Below, piece after piece: positions 1 through 9,796 of a DNA stretch of 64,000 bases. The position numbers and the translations under genes are program-made. The notes under the pieces are model-generated. The model saw only the letters and a list, made by a program, of their open reading frames with translations, did no database searches and had not been told where the DNA came from. Position 1 is the first letter of the stretch, and each line of letters opens with the position of its first letter. The stretch comes from Arthrobacter sp. HY1533 (GTDB taxonomy: Bacteria; Actinomycetota; Actinomycetes; Actinomycetales; Micrococcaceae). Location of the stretch: NCBI RefSeq assembly GCF_027568515.1, contig NZ_JANKZF010000022.1, forward strand, positions 1-64,000, in the 5' to 3' direction.

Positions 1-152
1 GACAAATCACACACCATCACCACCTCAGAACCCAGGCCCGGACGATGCACCTGCTTCCACAACGAGGCCCGCAAACCAAAACCAACAATCCCCACCCGCA
101 TATCCCGCACAGGAACACCCGAACCGGTTGCGAATTCCAGCAATTCAGTCAC
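1..152 (-). CDS. Gfo/Idh/MocA-family oxidoreductase, N-terminus only
   Basis: This is the start of an open frame that leaves the window at base 1. About 18 residues in, it reads MRVGIVGFGLRASLW, the beta-strand and glycine-rich loop of an NAD(P)-binding Rossmann fold as found at the N-terminus of Gfo/Idh/MocA sugar oxidoreductases. I place the start at the GTG at 152 because AAAGGA lies 9 nt upstream (162-167). The ATG at 101, directly before the Rossmann strand, is an alternative with a weaker ribosome site. The gene is the fourth member of the sugar ABC operon, 49 nt after the last permease, which suggests it oxidises or reduces the imported sugar or a derivative. The catalytic domain is outside the window, so the substrate is unknown. 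Confidence 0.75.
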   Translation of the reverse strand, partial: MTELLEFATGSGVPVRDMRVGIVGFGLRASLWKQVHRPGLGSEVVMVCDL

Positions 153-201
153 TTCATCACGTCCTTTGTTTCAATGCCCTGAAAATTATTGAAAAGCAGC
201 C

Positions 202-1050
202 CTACTTCAGTCCCGAGCGTCCAATCCCGGCCATGACCTTCTTCTGCAGCGCGATGAAGAGGACCAGGATCGGGGCCATGGCCATGATTGAGGCGGCCAT
301 GAGGATCGGGTAGTTGTTGGAGTGTTCGCCCTGGAGGTTCGCCAACCCGACACTCAAGGGCGCGGCGTCCTGGGTTGATGCAATGACCAGTGGCCACAGG
401 AGGTCGTTCCAGGACCACAAGACGGTGATGATGGCCAATGCCCACACCCCGTTGGCGGCAAGTGGCAGCATGATTTTGGTGAAGATCTGGAAGGGGTTTG
501 CCCCGTCCATGCGTGCTGCGTCCTCGAGCTCGTCCGGCAGCCCCATGAAGAACTGGCGCATGAGGAAGACGCCGAAAGCACTGAAGATGCCAGGCGCCAC
601 AATGCCGGGGATGGTGTTCAACCAGCCCAGGCTCTGGATGATCTGGAACTGCGGAATAAGGAACAGCTGTCCCGGCACCATGAGCAGCGAAAGAATCAAG
701 GCCAGGATCAGTCCGCGCCCGCGGAAATGCATTCTGGCAAAGGCGTACCCTGCCAGGGAGCAGAGGACAACCTGTCCCACCACCCGGATGACAGTGATCA
801 GGATGGAGACCTTCAACGATGAGCCGAAGTTCATCATGGTGAACACATCCGCGAAGTTGTGCCACTGGATGACAGAGGGCCAGATGATTGGCGGGGTGCT
901 CTGAACCTCCTCATTGGTGGAGATGGACATGACCACCTGGTAGAGCAGGGGCATGATCATCAGCAGGGCTCCGCCGCCCAGGACAATGTGGGCCAGGACG
1001 TGGCGCCCGCGCTTGACGGGCCGGCCCACCGGAATGGCAAGGCTAGACAT
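202..1050 (-). CDS. Carbohydrate ABC transporter permease (MalG-like)
   Basis: This 282-residue inner-membrane permease of the binding-protein-dependent sugar importer family (CUT1) has about six hydrophobic segments. The cytoplasmic EAA loop that docks the ATPase is visible around residues 175-195 (EDAARMDGANPFQIF). The open frame extends 17 codons upstream of my start. I chose the ATG at 1050 because AAAGGTGG precedes it at good spacing and it overlaps the end of the upstream permease by 8 nt, the usual arrangement for translational coupling. It pairs with the 1043-1996 permease. No ATPase gene is present in the operon, so a shared MsiK-type ATPase encoded elsewhere probably energises it. 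Substrate unknown. Confidence 0.9.
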   Translation of the reverse strand: MSSLAIPVGRPVKRGRHVLAHIVLGGGALLMIMPLLYQVVMSISTNEEVQSTPPIIWPSVIQWHNFADVFTMMNFGSSLKVSILITVIRVVGQVVLCSLAGYAFARMHFRGRGLILALILSLLMVPGQLFLIPQFQIIQSLGWLNTIPGIVAPGIFSAFGVFLMRQFFMGLPDELEDAARMDGANPFQIFTKIMLPLAANGVWALAIITVLWSWNDLLWPLVIASTQDAAPLSVGLANLQGEHSNNYPILMAASIMAMAPILVLFIALQKKVMAGIGRSGLK

Positions 1051-1996
1051 AGTTGACCCACCTTTTCTGGACTCGGAACTGGATGAAGGTAAGGATGGCA
1101 ATGACGGCCAGGATCAGGATGCCGATTGCGGCAGCGTAGCCCTTGTCGTTTTGCAGGAATGCCTGGTTGTAGAAGATGTACACAAGGCTCTGTGTCTGCG
1201 GCATGGCCAGGTTGGACTTGCCCATCATGATGTACAGCAGGTCAAAGAGCTGGAATCCGCCAATGACTGTCAGCACCGAAACGAAGAAGATGCTCGGGGT
1301 CAGCAACGGCACGGTGATGGAAAAGAACTGGCGCAGGCGCGAGGCCCCATCCATTTCCGCAGCCTCATACATTTCCCGCGGGATCTCGCGCATGCCGGCA
1401 CCCATGATGATCAGGTTGAAGCCCATGGACATCCACAGGCCCACGAGTGCGACGGCGACGAGTGCAAATCCCGGCGTTGAGGTCCAGTACGGCCCCTGAA
1501 TTCCAAAGAGGCTCAGGAACCAGTTGATGGGGCCAAAGTCCCCGTTGAAGATCAGCCGCCACACAATGCCCACCGCTGCGGGCATGGTGATGTACGGGAT
1601 GAAATACAGGGTCCGGTAGAAGCCCGCCAGTTTCATGCCGGGAGTTTCCATCAATGCCGAAAGAACCATGGCAATCGGGATGCCCAGCAGGACAATCGCT
1701 GTGTACAGGGCCGTGTTCAGCAGCGATTGCGGAATTTCGGAGTCGCTGAGCAGGCGCACATAGTTTTCGATGCCAATGAATTTTGATCCGCCGAAGACAC
1801 CCCACTTGGTGAAGCTGTAGTAGAAGGTCTGCAGGACCGGCCACACATAAAACAGGCCCATGCCAAAGACGGTGGGGCCAATGAAGACCCAGGGCCAAAT
1901 TCCGTCCCGCTTGATGCTGCGGCGCCGCACAGCCTTTTCCGAGGGATCCCGTGGCGGTACCGCAGCCTTGGGCGGGGCGGTCAGGACGCGGCTCAT
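1043..1996 (-). CDS. Carbohydrate ABC transporter permease (MalF/UgpA-like)
   Basis: This 317-residue permease carries a charged cytoplasmic N-terminus (about 30 residues), then about six transmembrane segments beginning with WPWVFIGPTVFGMGLFYVW. The EAA loop (EAAEMDGASRLRQFF) lies near residue 230. Sequence style and length match MalF/UgpA-type CUT1 subunits. Its ATG overlaps the stop of the substrate-binding protein by 4 nt (ATGA), and its own stop overlaps the next permease, so the three transport genes are translationally coupled. Confidence 0.92.
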   Translation of the reverse strand: MSRVLTAPPKAAVPPRDPSEKAVRRRSIKRDGIWPWVFIGPTVFGMGLFYVWPVLQTFYYSFTKWGVFGGSKFIGIENYVRLLSDSEIPQSLLNTALYTAIVLLGIPIAMVLSALMETPGMKLAGFYRTLYFIPYITMPAAVGIVWRLIFNGDFGPINWFLSLFGIQGPYWTSTPGFALVAVALVGLWMSMGFNLIIMGAGMREIPREMYEAAEMDGASRLRQFFSITVPLLTPSIFFVSVLTVIGGFQLFDLLYIMMGKSNLAMPQTQSLVYIFYNQAFLQNDKGYAAAIGILILAVIAILTFIQFRVQKRWVNYV

Positions 1997-3312
1997 GCTT
2001 CCTGGGCCAATGCCTCGTTCATCTTTGTTGCCAATTCCTTGGCCGAGTCAGCCACGGGCTTGGTTCCAGCAAAGGCCGGGGGAAGCAGGTCCTGCTCGTA
2101 CTTGCCCCAGGCACCTGAATTCTTCGATGCCGGGTACGGCGAGGCCGACTCGGCAGCGTCAAGGAATGCCTGCGCGCCCATGCCCGGCAGGGCATCAACC
2201 CATGCCTGCTGGGTGCCCTTGAATGCGGAGATGACCTGGCCGCTGGCGGACTGCAGCTCTGCGGCCTTTTTGCCGGCCAGGAAGGCAACAAATGCCCTGG
2301 CGGCATCCGGGTTCTTCGAGTTTGCGGGAATGACGTTGGCAAGTCCGTGGATGACGCTCTGGTTGCTGACCGGTCCCTTGGGAAGCGGCACGACCTTGAC
2401 GTCGTCGCCCATGGCCTCGAAGGTGGCGCCGGCCTCGTAGGAGGCCTCCATCGTGATGGCGGCCTTGCCCGAGCGGAAGAGGTCGGCCGAGTACGTTTCG
2501 GTGATCTGCTGCATGCTCGGCGATGCACCTGCTTCGATCAAGTCGCGCCAGAACTGGACGCCTTCGATGGCTTCGGGCGAGTCGTAGCCACTCTTCTTCC
2601 CGTCCTTGGTGATGACCACGCCGCCGGCGCCGAGGATGGTGTTGTAGTAGCTGGTCTGGCCGCCGGTCAGATCGGCCGTGACTCCGTGGATGCCCTTGCC
2701 CTCATAGAACTTGGACAGCTCCACCGAGTGCTTCTTGAGGTCTTCCCAGGTCCAGTCTGCGGTGGGTTCGGGCACCCCTGCGGCCGCTACCAGGGACTTG
2801 CTGTAGAAGATGGCACTTGAGTCGTAGTCCTTCGGAATGCCGTACACCTTGCCATCAACTGTGTACAGGTCCACGAGCCCCTGGGGGTAGTTGGCCAGGT
2901 CCACGGCCTTGGCGGCGACGATGCCATCCAACGGCAGCAGCTGGTCGTTCTGGGCGTAGAGCTTGATCTTGGGTCCGTTCATCCAGAAGACGTCCGGGAG
3001 GGTGTTGCTCGAGGCCAAGGTCTGGATCTTGGTCCAGTAGGCCCCGCCCTTGGAAGGAGTCACATCAATGCTGATCTTGATGTTGGGATACTCCTTATTG
3101 AACTCATCAATCGATTCCTGCAGGAACGGCTTCTGGGCGGCGCCCCAGATGGCGTAGGTCAGCTCTGCTGAAATGTCCTTGGGCGGCGCCGCATAGTCCC
3201 CGGCTGCCGCTCCGGAGCCCGGGGTTCCATTGTTGCCGCACGCGGCCAAGGTTGCCGTTGCCGTTGCCAGGGCGGCCACGGACAGGAACGTTCGACGATT
3301 CAGATTGGTCAT
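1993..3312 (-). CDS. Extracellular sugar-binding lipoprotein (Tat-exported)
   Basis: This 439-residue solute-binding protein of the family-1 (MalE-like) class is the receptor of the importer encoded downstream. The N-terminus has a twin-arginine signal (NRRTFLS, residues 5-11), a short hydrophobic stretch and a lipobox LAAC with the lipidated cysteine at residue 25. It should therefore be exported folded by Tat and anchored to the outer face of the membrane. Mature-protein motifs such as YAIWG near residue 53 and the alternating Gly/Trp-rich binding lobes fit the family. GGAGG lies upstream of the ATG. It is the first gene of the operon, and two inverted repeats upstream are candidate operators. 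The ligand cannot be read from sequence. Confidence 0.92.
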   Translation of the reverse strand: MTNLNRRTFLSVAALATATATLAACGNNGTPGSGAAAGDYAAPPKDISAELTYAIWGAAQKPFLQESIDEFNKEYPNIKISIDVTPSKGGAYWTKIQTLASSNTLPDVFWMNGPKIKLYAQNDQLLPLDGIVAAKAVDLANYPQGLVDLYTVDGKVYGIPKDYDSSAIFYSKSLVAAAGVPEPTADWTWEDLKKHSVELSKFYEGKGIHGVTADLTGGQTSYYNTILGAGGVVITKDGKKSGYDSPEAIEGVQFWRDLIEAGASPSMQQITETYSADLFRSGKAAITMEASYEAGATFEAMGDDVKVVPLPKGPVSNQSVIHGLANVIPANSKNPDAARAFVAFLAGKKAAELQSASGQVISAFKGTQQAWVDALPGMGAQAFLDAAESASPYPASKNSGAWGKYEQDLLPPAFAGTKPVADSAKELATKMNEALAQEA

Positions 3313-3390
3313 GGGCTTGTCCTCCGTTGGATTTCACTTGCCTGCTGCGGGCTGCGTGGAAGCCCGCCGGCTGCACCTTTGCGGCCGAGG

Positions 3391-3404
3391 GTGATACGCA
3401 TCAC
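3391..3404. promoter_or_regulatory. Inverted repeat, possible operator of the sugar ABC operon
   Basis: GTGATACGCATCAC has perfect 5-bp arms (GTGAT/ATCAC) around a 4-nt centre. It lies 79-92 nt upstream of the start codon of the sugar-binding lipoprotein, between the gene and a second inverted repeat. No regulator gene is adjacent, so assignment to a repressor family is open. Confidence 0.4.
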
Positions 3405-3415
3405 AGCTGAACACA

Positions 3416-3427
3416 TTAAACGGTTAA
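3416..3427. promoter_or_regulatory. LacI-type operator candidate TTAAACGGTTAA
   Basis: TTAAACGGTTAA is a near-palindrome with a central CG step, the usual form of LacI/GalR-family operators in sugar operons. It sits about 105 nt upstream of the lipoprotein start, 11 nt beyond the neighbouring GTGAT...ATCAC repeat. Sugar-responsive repression of the ABC operon is inferred from family habit. The cognate repressor is not in the window. Confidence 0.45.
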
Positions 3428-3512
3428 GTACAACGAAGTTTCTGAAGCTTTCTGATTGTTACCTGAAATCTATCCGCATGATTGTTCGGTTCCTTGCCCG
3501 CCGCCAGGCAGC

Positions 3513-3570
3513 AAAAAGCGCCCGGTACCGGGTTCCGCACCGTGATGGTGCGCAACCCTGTACCGGGCGC
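3513..3570 (-). terminator. Rho-independent terminator of gatCAB
   Basis: Read on the minus strand, 17-nt arms (3554-3570 and 3518-3534, one mismatch) enclose a second hairpin with GCACC/GGTGC arms. Five T residues (3513-3517) follow at once. It lies 35 nt after the gatB stop and should separate gatCAB from the downstream sugar transporter operon on the same strand. Confidence 0.9.
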
Positions 3571-3605
3571 TTGGCCCCGGTCAGTCCGGGACGGCTGCGG
3601 GAATG

Positions 3606-5113
3606 TTAACCTTCGACGCCCAGCGTCTTGAGGATCAATTCACGCACGCGGGCCGCATCTGCCTGTCCGCGGGTCACCTTCATGACGCCGCCAACAATGG
3701 CACCAACGGCCTGGATCTTGCCGCCGCGGATCTTCTCGGCCACGTCGGGCTGTGCCGCCAGGGCCTCGTCGATTGCTGCCTGCAGGGCGCTGTCGTCGGA
3801 AACCACGGCGAGGCCGCGCTTGGCCACAACCTCGGTGGGTGTTCCTTCACCCTCGAGGACGCCGTCGAGCACCTTGCGGGCCAACTTGTCGTTGATGGCA
3901 CCGGAAGCGATGAGCTTTTCGATTTCAACCACCACGGCCGGGCTGACGCCCAGCGCTGCGGGGTCCACATCGGCAACCTTGGCGCGACGGGCGATCTCGC
4001 CCATCCACCACTTGCGGGCCGCGGCGGCCGAGGCGCCGGCGGCAACCGTCTCCTCGATCTCGTCCATGAGGCCGGCGTTGACCACGTCGCGGAACTCCAG
4101 GTCGGAGTAGCCCCAGTCGGCCTGCAGGCGCTTGCGGCGCTCGGCCGGCGGCTCAGGCAAGGTGGCGCGCAGTTCCTCAACCCATTCGGCCGTGGTGACG
4201 ATGGGCACCAGGTCCGGTTCCGGGAAGTAGCGGTAGTCGTCGGCGTCTGACTTGGGCCGGCCGGAGGTGGTGGACTTGGTGTCCTCGTGCCAGTGGCGGG
4301 TTTCCTGCGTGATGGCCACGCCGGAGTCCAAAACCGCAGCGTGGCGCTGGATCTCGAACTTCACGGCGTTTTCGACGGCGCGCAGCGAGTTCACATTCTT
4401 GGTTTCGGTGCGGGTGCCGAACTTCTCGCGGCCATGCGGGCGCAGGGAAACGTTGGCGTCGCAGCGGACGTTGCCGTGCTCCATCTTGGCGTCCGAGACA
4501 CCCAGGTTCTTCACGATTTCCCGGATGGCGGCCACGTAGGCCTTGGCCAGCTCGGGGGCACGGGATCCGGCACCCTCGATGGTCTTGGTGACAATCTCCA
4601 CCAGCGGCACGCCGGAGCGGTTGTAGTCCACCAGGGAGAAGTCGGCGCCCTGGATGCGGCCCGTGGAGCCACCCATGTGGGTCAGCTTTCCGGCGTCCTC
4701 CTCCATGTGTGCGCGCTCGATTTCCACGCGGAAGACGGTGCCGTCCTCGAGCTCAATGTCGATCCAGCCGTCGTAGCAGATGGGGTCATCGTACTGGGAG
4801 GTCTGGAAGTTCTTCGGTGTGTCCGGGTAGAAGTACTGCTTGCGCGCAAAGGTGCTGTGCGGTGCAATCTTGCAGTTCAGCGCCAGGCCGATCAGGATCG
4901 AGGACTCGACGGCCTTCTTGTTCACCACGGGCAGCACGCCGGGCAGGCCCAGGCACACCTCGTTGACGTTCGTGTTCGGGGCGTCGCCGAAGGCGTTGGG
5001 TGCCGAGGAGAACATCTTGGTCTTGGTGTTCAGTTCAACGTGAACCTCGAAGCCCAGGACGGGGTCGTACTTTTCCATGGCTTCTTCGAAGCTGAGAATG
5101 GTGTCAACGCTCA

Positions 5114-5114
<1 letters not shown>
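3606..5114 (-). CDS. gatB: Aspartyl/glutamyl-tRNA(Asn/Gln) amidotransferase subunit B
   Basis: GatB is the kinase/tRNA-binding subunit of the GatCAB complex. It phosphorylates the side chain of mischarged Glu-tRNA(Gln) or Asp-tRNA(Asn) before amidation. The 502-residue protein has the expected length and the family N-terminus ([15 protein letters not shown] near residue 16). The cradle domain and the C-terminal helical YqeY-like tail (from about residue 350) are intact. I start at the ATG at 5114, preceded by AAGGAGG, not at an upstream in-frame start that would overlap gatA deeply. The start shares one base with the gatA stop (TAATG), indicating tight coupling. Confidence 0.97.
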
Positions 5115-6664
<1,550 letters not shown>

Positions 6665-6667
6665 GGT

Positions 6668-6964
6668 TTAGCTTTCCTCCAGAATTGCGGGCACCTTGAA
6701 GCGGCCGTCGGCCGAATCGGGGGCACCGGAGAGTGCCTCTTCCACCGTGAGCACGTGGCCCACAACGTCTTCACGCATGACGTTGGTCAGCGGAATCGGG
6801 TGCGAGGTGGTGGGCACGTCGTCCCCGGCAGCCTCGCTGACGCTCTTGACGGAATCCACAATCACGGCCAGTTCAACGGCCATGCGGTCCAGTTCTTCGT
6901 CACTCATCTCGATGTGAGCCAGTTGCGCCAAATGCGCCACGTCGTCACGGTTGATCGCAGCCAT
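6668..6964 (-). CDS. gatC: Aspartyl/glutamyl-tRNA(Asn/Gln) amidotransferase subunit C
   Basis: GatC is the small subunit that wraps around GatA and stabilises the GatA-GatB interface. The 98-residue product has the typical opening (INRDDVAHLAQLAHIEMSDEE), with helical N-terminal and extended C-terminal halves. It is first in the gatC-gatA-gatB order. A GGGGAG ribosome site precedes the ATG. Only 67 nt separate it from the upstream membrane-protein gene on the same strand, so read-through from that gene is possible. Confidence 0.95.
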   Translation of the reverse strand: MAAINRDDVAHLAQLAHIEMSDEELDRMAVELAVIVDSVKSVSEAAGDDVPTTSHPIPLTNVMREDVVGHVLTVEEALSGAPDSADGRFKVPAILEES

Positions 6965-7031
6965 GGATCTCCCCTGTTAAAAAGAAAAAGTTGTCTTGTT
7001 CCTAGCTTATCGGTCGCAGCACAGGATCAAA

Positions 7032-8387
7032 TCACCGGGACACTGAGATGCCGGTCTCCGAGCGGGGCCGCCTTGCCCACTCCCGGGTGCTGCGGGCCGA
7101 GAGCGCCAGCAGCACCAGGATGTCCAGCGGCAGGCCGAACAAGTTGTTGGCGAGCGTGATGGACTCCCCCTCAACGAAGGAGACCGCCGAGACGGCAACC
7201 AAAAGTGCGCTGTAGGCCATCGTGGCAATCCTTGCCCAGTTGCTGCCGCGGAACACCAGGTAGGCCAGCCACAGGTACAGGGCAACGCCCAGGGCAGCCA
7301 GCACGGTGACCACCACCAGGAAAATATCCAGCGCCCGGGTCTCGTCGGCGCTCACGCTGGCGGCCGAGACCCCCAGAATTTCCTGGCGGTCGGCCAGCAG
7401 GGTGGCCACGGTGGCGGCGCCGACCACCACACGAATCGCCATCAGCAAAACGCCCAGGCTGGTGGAGGTGGGCCTGCGCCGGGCCTGCGTGTCCCGTCTG
7501 GCGTCCAGGTCCGGCCCCAGGGGGTTGCCGTCCGCGGGCACGTCGACGCCGGACAGGTCCACCACGGGCAGGTCCCCGTCGGTGACAATGCTGTCCCCGC
7601 CGCCGTTGCGGGAGTGGTAGCCCGTGGCGAAATCCTCAATGATGCGCACCTGGATGCCGGGGCCGCCTGCCTGCAGCGTTGCAACGATGTGGTCGCGCTC
7701 GACGTCGGTGTCGGCGTCGATCTTGTGGGTGACCTGGAGGGTGAACAGGGAGAAGCCCACGGCCCGGTCAAAAGTGCCCGCCGCCATCCAGTCCGCCCTG
7801 TGCCCTCCGGGCAGCAGCCAGCCGTCCGGGCAGCGCCAGAACCGCACGTGGTGGCGCTTGGCCGGATTGCCGGCCACTTCCTGCTGGTAGGCCAGGTCCT
7901 GCTGGTGGCCGAACAGCAGCAGCGGGCTCACGGGTGCCTCGTCGTAGCTGCGCCGAAGGATCGTGGAGGTGACGATGCGCCAGCTAGAGGCGAGGGTGAC
8001 GGCGTCGGCCCTGATCCAGCCGGCCCGGGTCATGGCCTCATGCAACTGTTCCTCGGTGCCCATGACGGCAAGGTTGACGGGGTCGCCCAGCAGGCCGTCG
8101 CTGGTGCGGGCGCGACCAATGAAATAGTCCGGGACGTAAATGGAGGTCAGGATGCGGTGCAGGCGGGGCAGCACCAGGTAGGCCAGGACCAGCCAGAATA
8201 GCACAAAGAACAGGACCAGGTACCAGCCCAGGGCGAATCCCTCGGACAGCACCAGCCAGGCCAGCCACACGGCCGCGACCCCGCTGAACACGAATACGAG
8301 GTTGTCCACGAAGGCATTGACCGAGCGGCGCCGGGCGCTTTGCACACGCGCAGGCTTGGCGCGCTTAATGTGTGTTCGGGTCCCCAT
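7032..8387 (-). CDS. LssY C-terminal-domain membrane protein
   Basis: The 451-residue protein has two transmembrane segments near residues 28-70. A soluble segment of about 200 residues follows (from about residue 105). It resembles the LssY C-terminal domain: an N-terminal GTEEQLHEAMTRAGW strand-helix, then WRIVTSTILRRSYDEAPVSP and the RFWRCP and HKID motifs. Three or four more hydrophobic helices come after residue 320. The LssY name comes from a Legionella type I secretion-associated gene, but the biochemical role of the domain is unknown. It lies between the tandem-hairpin terminator and gatC and could be co-transcribed with gatCAB. Confidence 0.75.
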   Translation of the reverse strand: MGTRTHIKRAKPARVQSARRRSVNAFVDNLVFVFSGVAAVWLAWLVLSEGFALGWYLVLFFVLFWLVLAYLVLPRLHRILTSIYVPDYFIGRARTSDGLLGDPVNLAVMGTEEQLHEAMTRAGWIRADAVTLASSWRIVTSTILRRSYDEAPVSPLLLFGHQQDLAYQQEVAGNPAKRHHVRFWRCPDGWLLPGGHRADWMAAGTFDRAVGFSLFTLQVTHKIDADTDVERDHIVATLQAGGPGIQVRIIEDFATGYHSRNGGGDSIVTDGDLPVVDLSGVDVPADGNPLGPDLDARRDTQARRRPTSTSLGVLLMAIRVVVGAATVATLLADRQEILGVSAASVSADETRALDIFLVVVTVLAALGVALYLWLAYLVFRGSNWARIATMAYSALLVAVSAVSFVEGESITLANNLFGLPLDILVLLALSARSTREWARRPRSETGISVSR

Positions 8388-8406
8388 GGGGCAATCCTAG
8401 ACGGGA

Positions 8407-8474
8407 TGCACAAGCCCCGGCAGGGGGCTGGGGCTTGTGCACCGGGCGGCCGCCCCACATGGCGGCGCGCCCGG
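8407..8474 (-). terminator. Tandem hairpins after ridA-like gene
   Basis: Two adjacent stem-loops lie here. Arms 8407-8418 and 8430-8441 (GCACAAGCCCC type) form the first. Arms 8442-8454 and 8461-8474 (CCGGGCG/GCCGCC type, one bulge) form the second. They begin 11 nt after the RidA stop and end before the next gene on the strand. There is no T-run, so this is a GC-rich hairpin terminator of the kind often seen in actinobacteria. Confidence 0.6.
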
Positions 8475-8485
8475 TGCCGGGCCAG

Positions 8486-8863
8486 TCAGCGCTGGGCGAC
8501 GAGTTCGATCTCGACCTTCATGGCGGGGTCCAGGAACGGCAGCACGTGGACAAGCGCCATGGTGGGGCGGATTTCGCCAAAGACTTCGCCATGGGCCCGG
8601 CCGGCCTCTTCCCACGCGGCGATGTCGGTCAGGTAGATCTTGGACTGGACCACGTCGGCGAAGGAGAATCCGGCCTCGGCCAGCACGGCCTCGAGCTTGC
8701 CCAGGATGTAGGCGCTCTGGTCATAGAAGCCCTCGCCCACAACCGTGCCGTCCGGACCGGCGGCCGAGGTCGCGGAGATGTACAGGGTGTCGTTGACCTG
8801 CACGGCGCGGGAGTAGCCGAGGGTCTTTTCCCAGCTGGAGCCGGAACCGTAGATTTTACGCAC
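8486..8863 (-). CDS. RidA-family (YjgF/YER057c/UK114) protein
   Basis: This 125-residue trimeric-fold protein is from the RidA family, whose archetype hydrolyses reactive enamine/imine intermediates from PLP enzymes. The sequence keeps the family pattern: a YSRAVQV...LYISATSA strand, a central helix containing QSAYILGKLEAVLAEAG, then QSKIYLTDI and the RPTMALVHVLPF strand. The C-terminal element is MKVEIELVA. It has Pro-Thr-Met-Ala where catalytic RidA proteins carry an Arg-centred motif (the Arg of RPT is present). The start is set at the GTG at 8863 because AAAGGA lies 7 nt upstream. The frame is open further upstream without a ribosome site. Confidence 0.85.
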   Translation of the reverse strand: MRKIYGSGSSWEKTLGYSRAVQVNDTLYISATSAAGPDGTVVGEGFYDQSAYILGKLEAVLAEAGFSFADVVQSKIYLTDIAAWEEAGRAHGEVFGEIRPTMALVHVLPFLDPAMKVEIELVAQR

Positions 8864-8995
8864 GTGGATGTCCTTTGCGTCGTGGGGCGCTGTGCCCGGA
8901 TGGTGGAGCCACCACCCTATGGGCAAGGGGTCCTGCCCGTGGAATTCATTGCGTTTGTTGCACGGCCGGGTGGCGGTGCCGCGGCGGAGCGGCCC

Positions 8996-9493
8996 CTAGA
9001 GCACCATGCGGTAGACACGCAGCATCTTGCCGTTTTCCGGGATGGGCCAGTCGCGTTCGGGTACGCGGGTGAAGCCCAGCTTGCGGTACAGGGCGTGGGC
9101 CGTGTGCCAGTTGTCGCCGGTGGTGAGGCTGACGGCCGCAATGCCCTCTGTGTGGCGGGCACGGTCCAGGATGTACTCCACCATGGCGCGTCCGGCGCCG
9201 CTGCGCTGCACGGCCGGGTCCACCACGAGCAGCCGGAATTCCATCTCATCCGCCAGGGCAATGTCCGCCCATTCATCCCCGTGGACGGCCAGGGTGGCCG
9301 AGCCAACCACCACGCCATTGCGTTCGGCCACGATCATGGGTGCCACGGCTGCCCGCTCCCTCACGCGCATGATCTTTTGCATGTACGGGTATTCAACGCT
9401 GTCAAAATACCCCGCCCCGAGATAGGCGTCGGCCGTGATCCGGGCGACGGCGTCATAGTCGGCTTCGGTGATGGGGCGGACGGCAATGCTCAT
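8996..9493 (-). CDS. GNAT-family N-acetyltransferase
   Basis: This 165-residue acetyl-CoA-dependent acetyltransferase begins IAVRPITEADYDAVARI. The acetyl-CoA pyrophosphate loop, QRSGAGRAMVEYIL, lies near residues 97-110. The C-terminal LYRKLGFTRVPERDW (about residue 140) is typical for family motif B. I chose the ATG at 9493 because upstream in-frame sequence shows no protein-like character and AAAGGA lies upstream. It is followed after 132 nt by the RidA gene on the same strand. Substrate unknown. Confidence 0.88.
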   Translation of the reverse strand: MSIAVRPITEADYDAVARITADAYLGAGYFDSVEYPYMQKIMRVRERAAVAPMIVAERNGVVVGSATLAVHGDEWADIALADEMEFRLLVVDPAVQRSGAGRAMVEYILDRARHTEGIAAVSLTTGDNWHTAHALYRKLGFTRVPERDWPIPENGKMLRVYRMVL

Positions 9494-9796
9494 GCGGAGG
9501 CGGCTTCCTTTGCTTCGATCTGGGGCAAAGTGCTCGCGGCATACCTTGCCATCCCAGTCTTCCGCACCCGGGCGGCGCGAAGGAAATCCGCCGTTCCTGC
9601 ATCGAAACCACAGTTGGTGCGATCCAGGAGCCCGGAACAAATCCAAACGGCAGCACATGCGGCGGAATCGCTGAAATCATGGCTCGTGCTGTGGTTTGGA
9701 ATCGGCGTCTGGGCTCCGGATCGCATGAACTGCTGTTTGGATTGCCTGGCAGTGCGCAGGCCGGCTCCCAACTGTGGATAAGTCCCGACGCGATGG
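9494..9796. other. Divergent intergenic region, no gene seen
   Basis: These 303 nt separate the start of the GNAT gene (minus) from the DUF559-like gene (plus) and should contain both promoters, but I cannot pick convincing hexamers. The only recognisable word is TGTGGATAA at 9773-9781, identical to a DnaA-box consensus read in reverse. A single box without clustered copies is not evidence of an origin. Confidence 0.5.

Noticed and set aside
9773-9781. TGTGGATAA matching a DnaA box as a possible replication origin.
   Set aside because: A single box with no cluster, no AT-rich unwinding element and no dnaA/dnaN neighbours.
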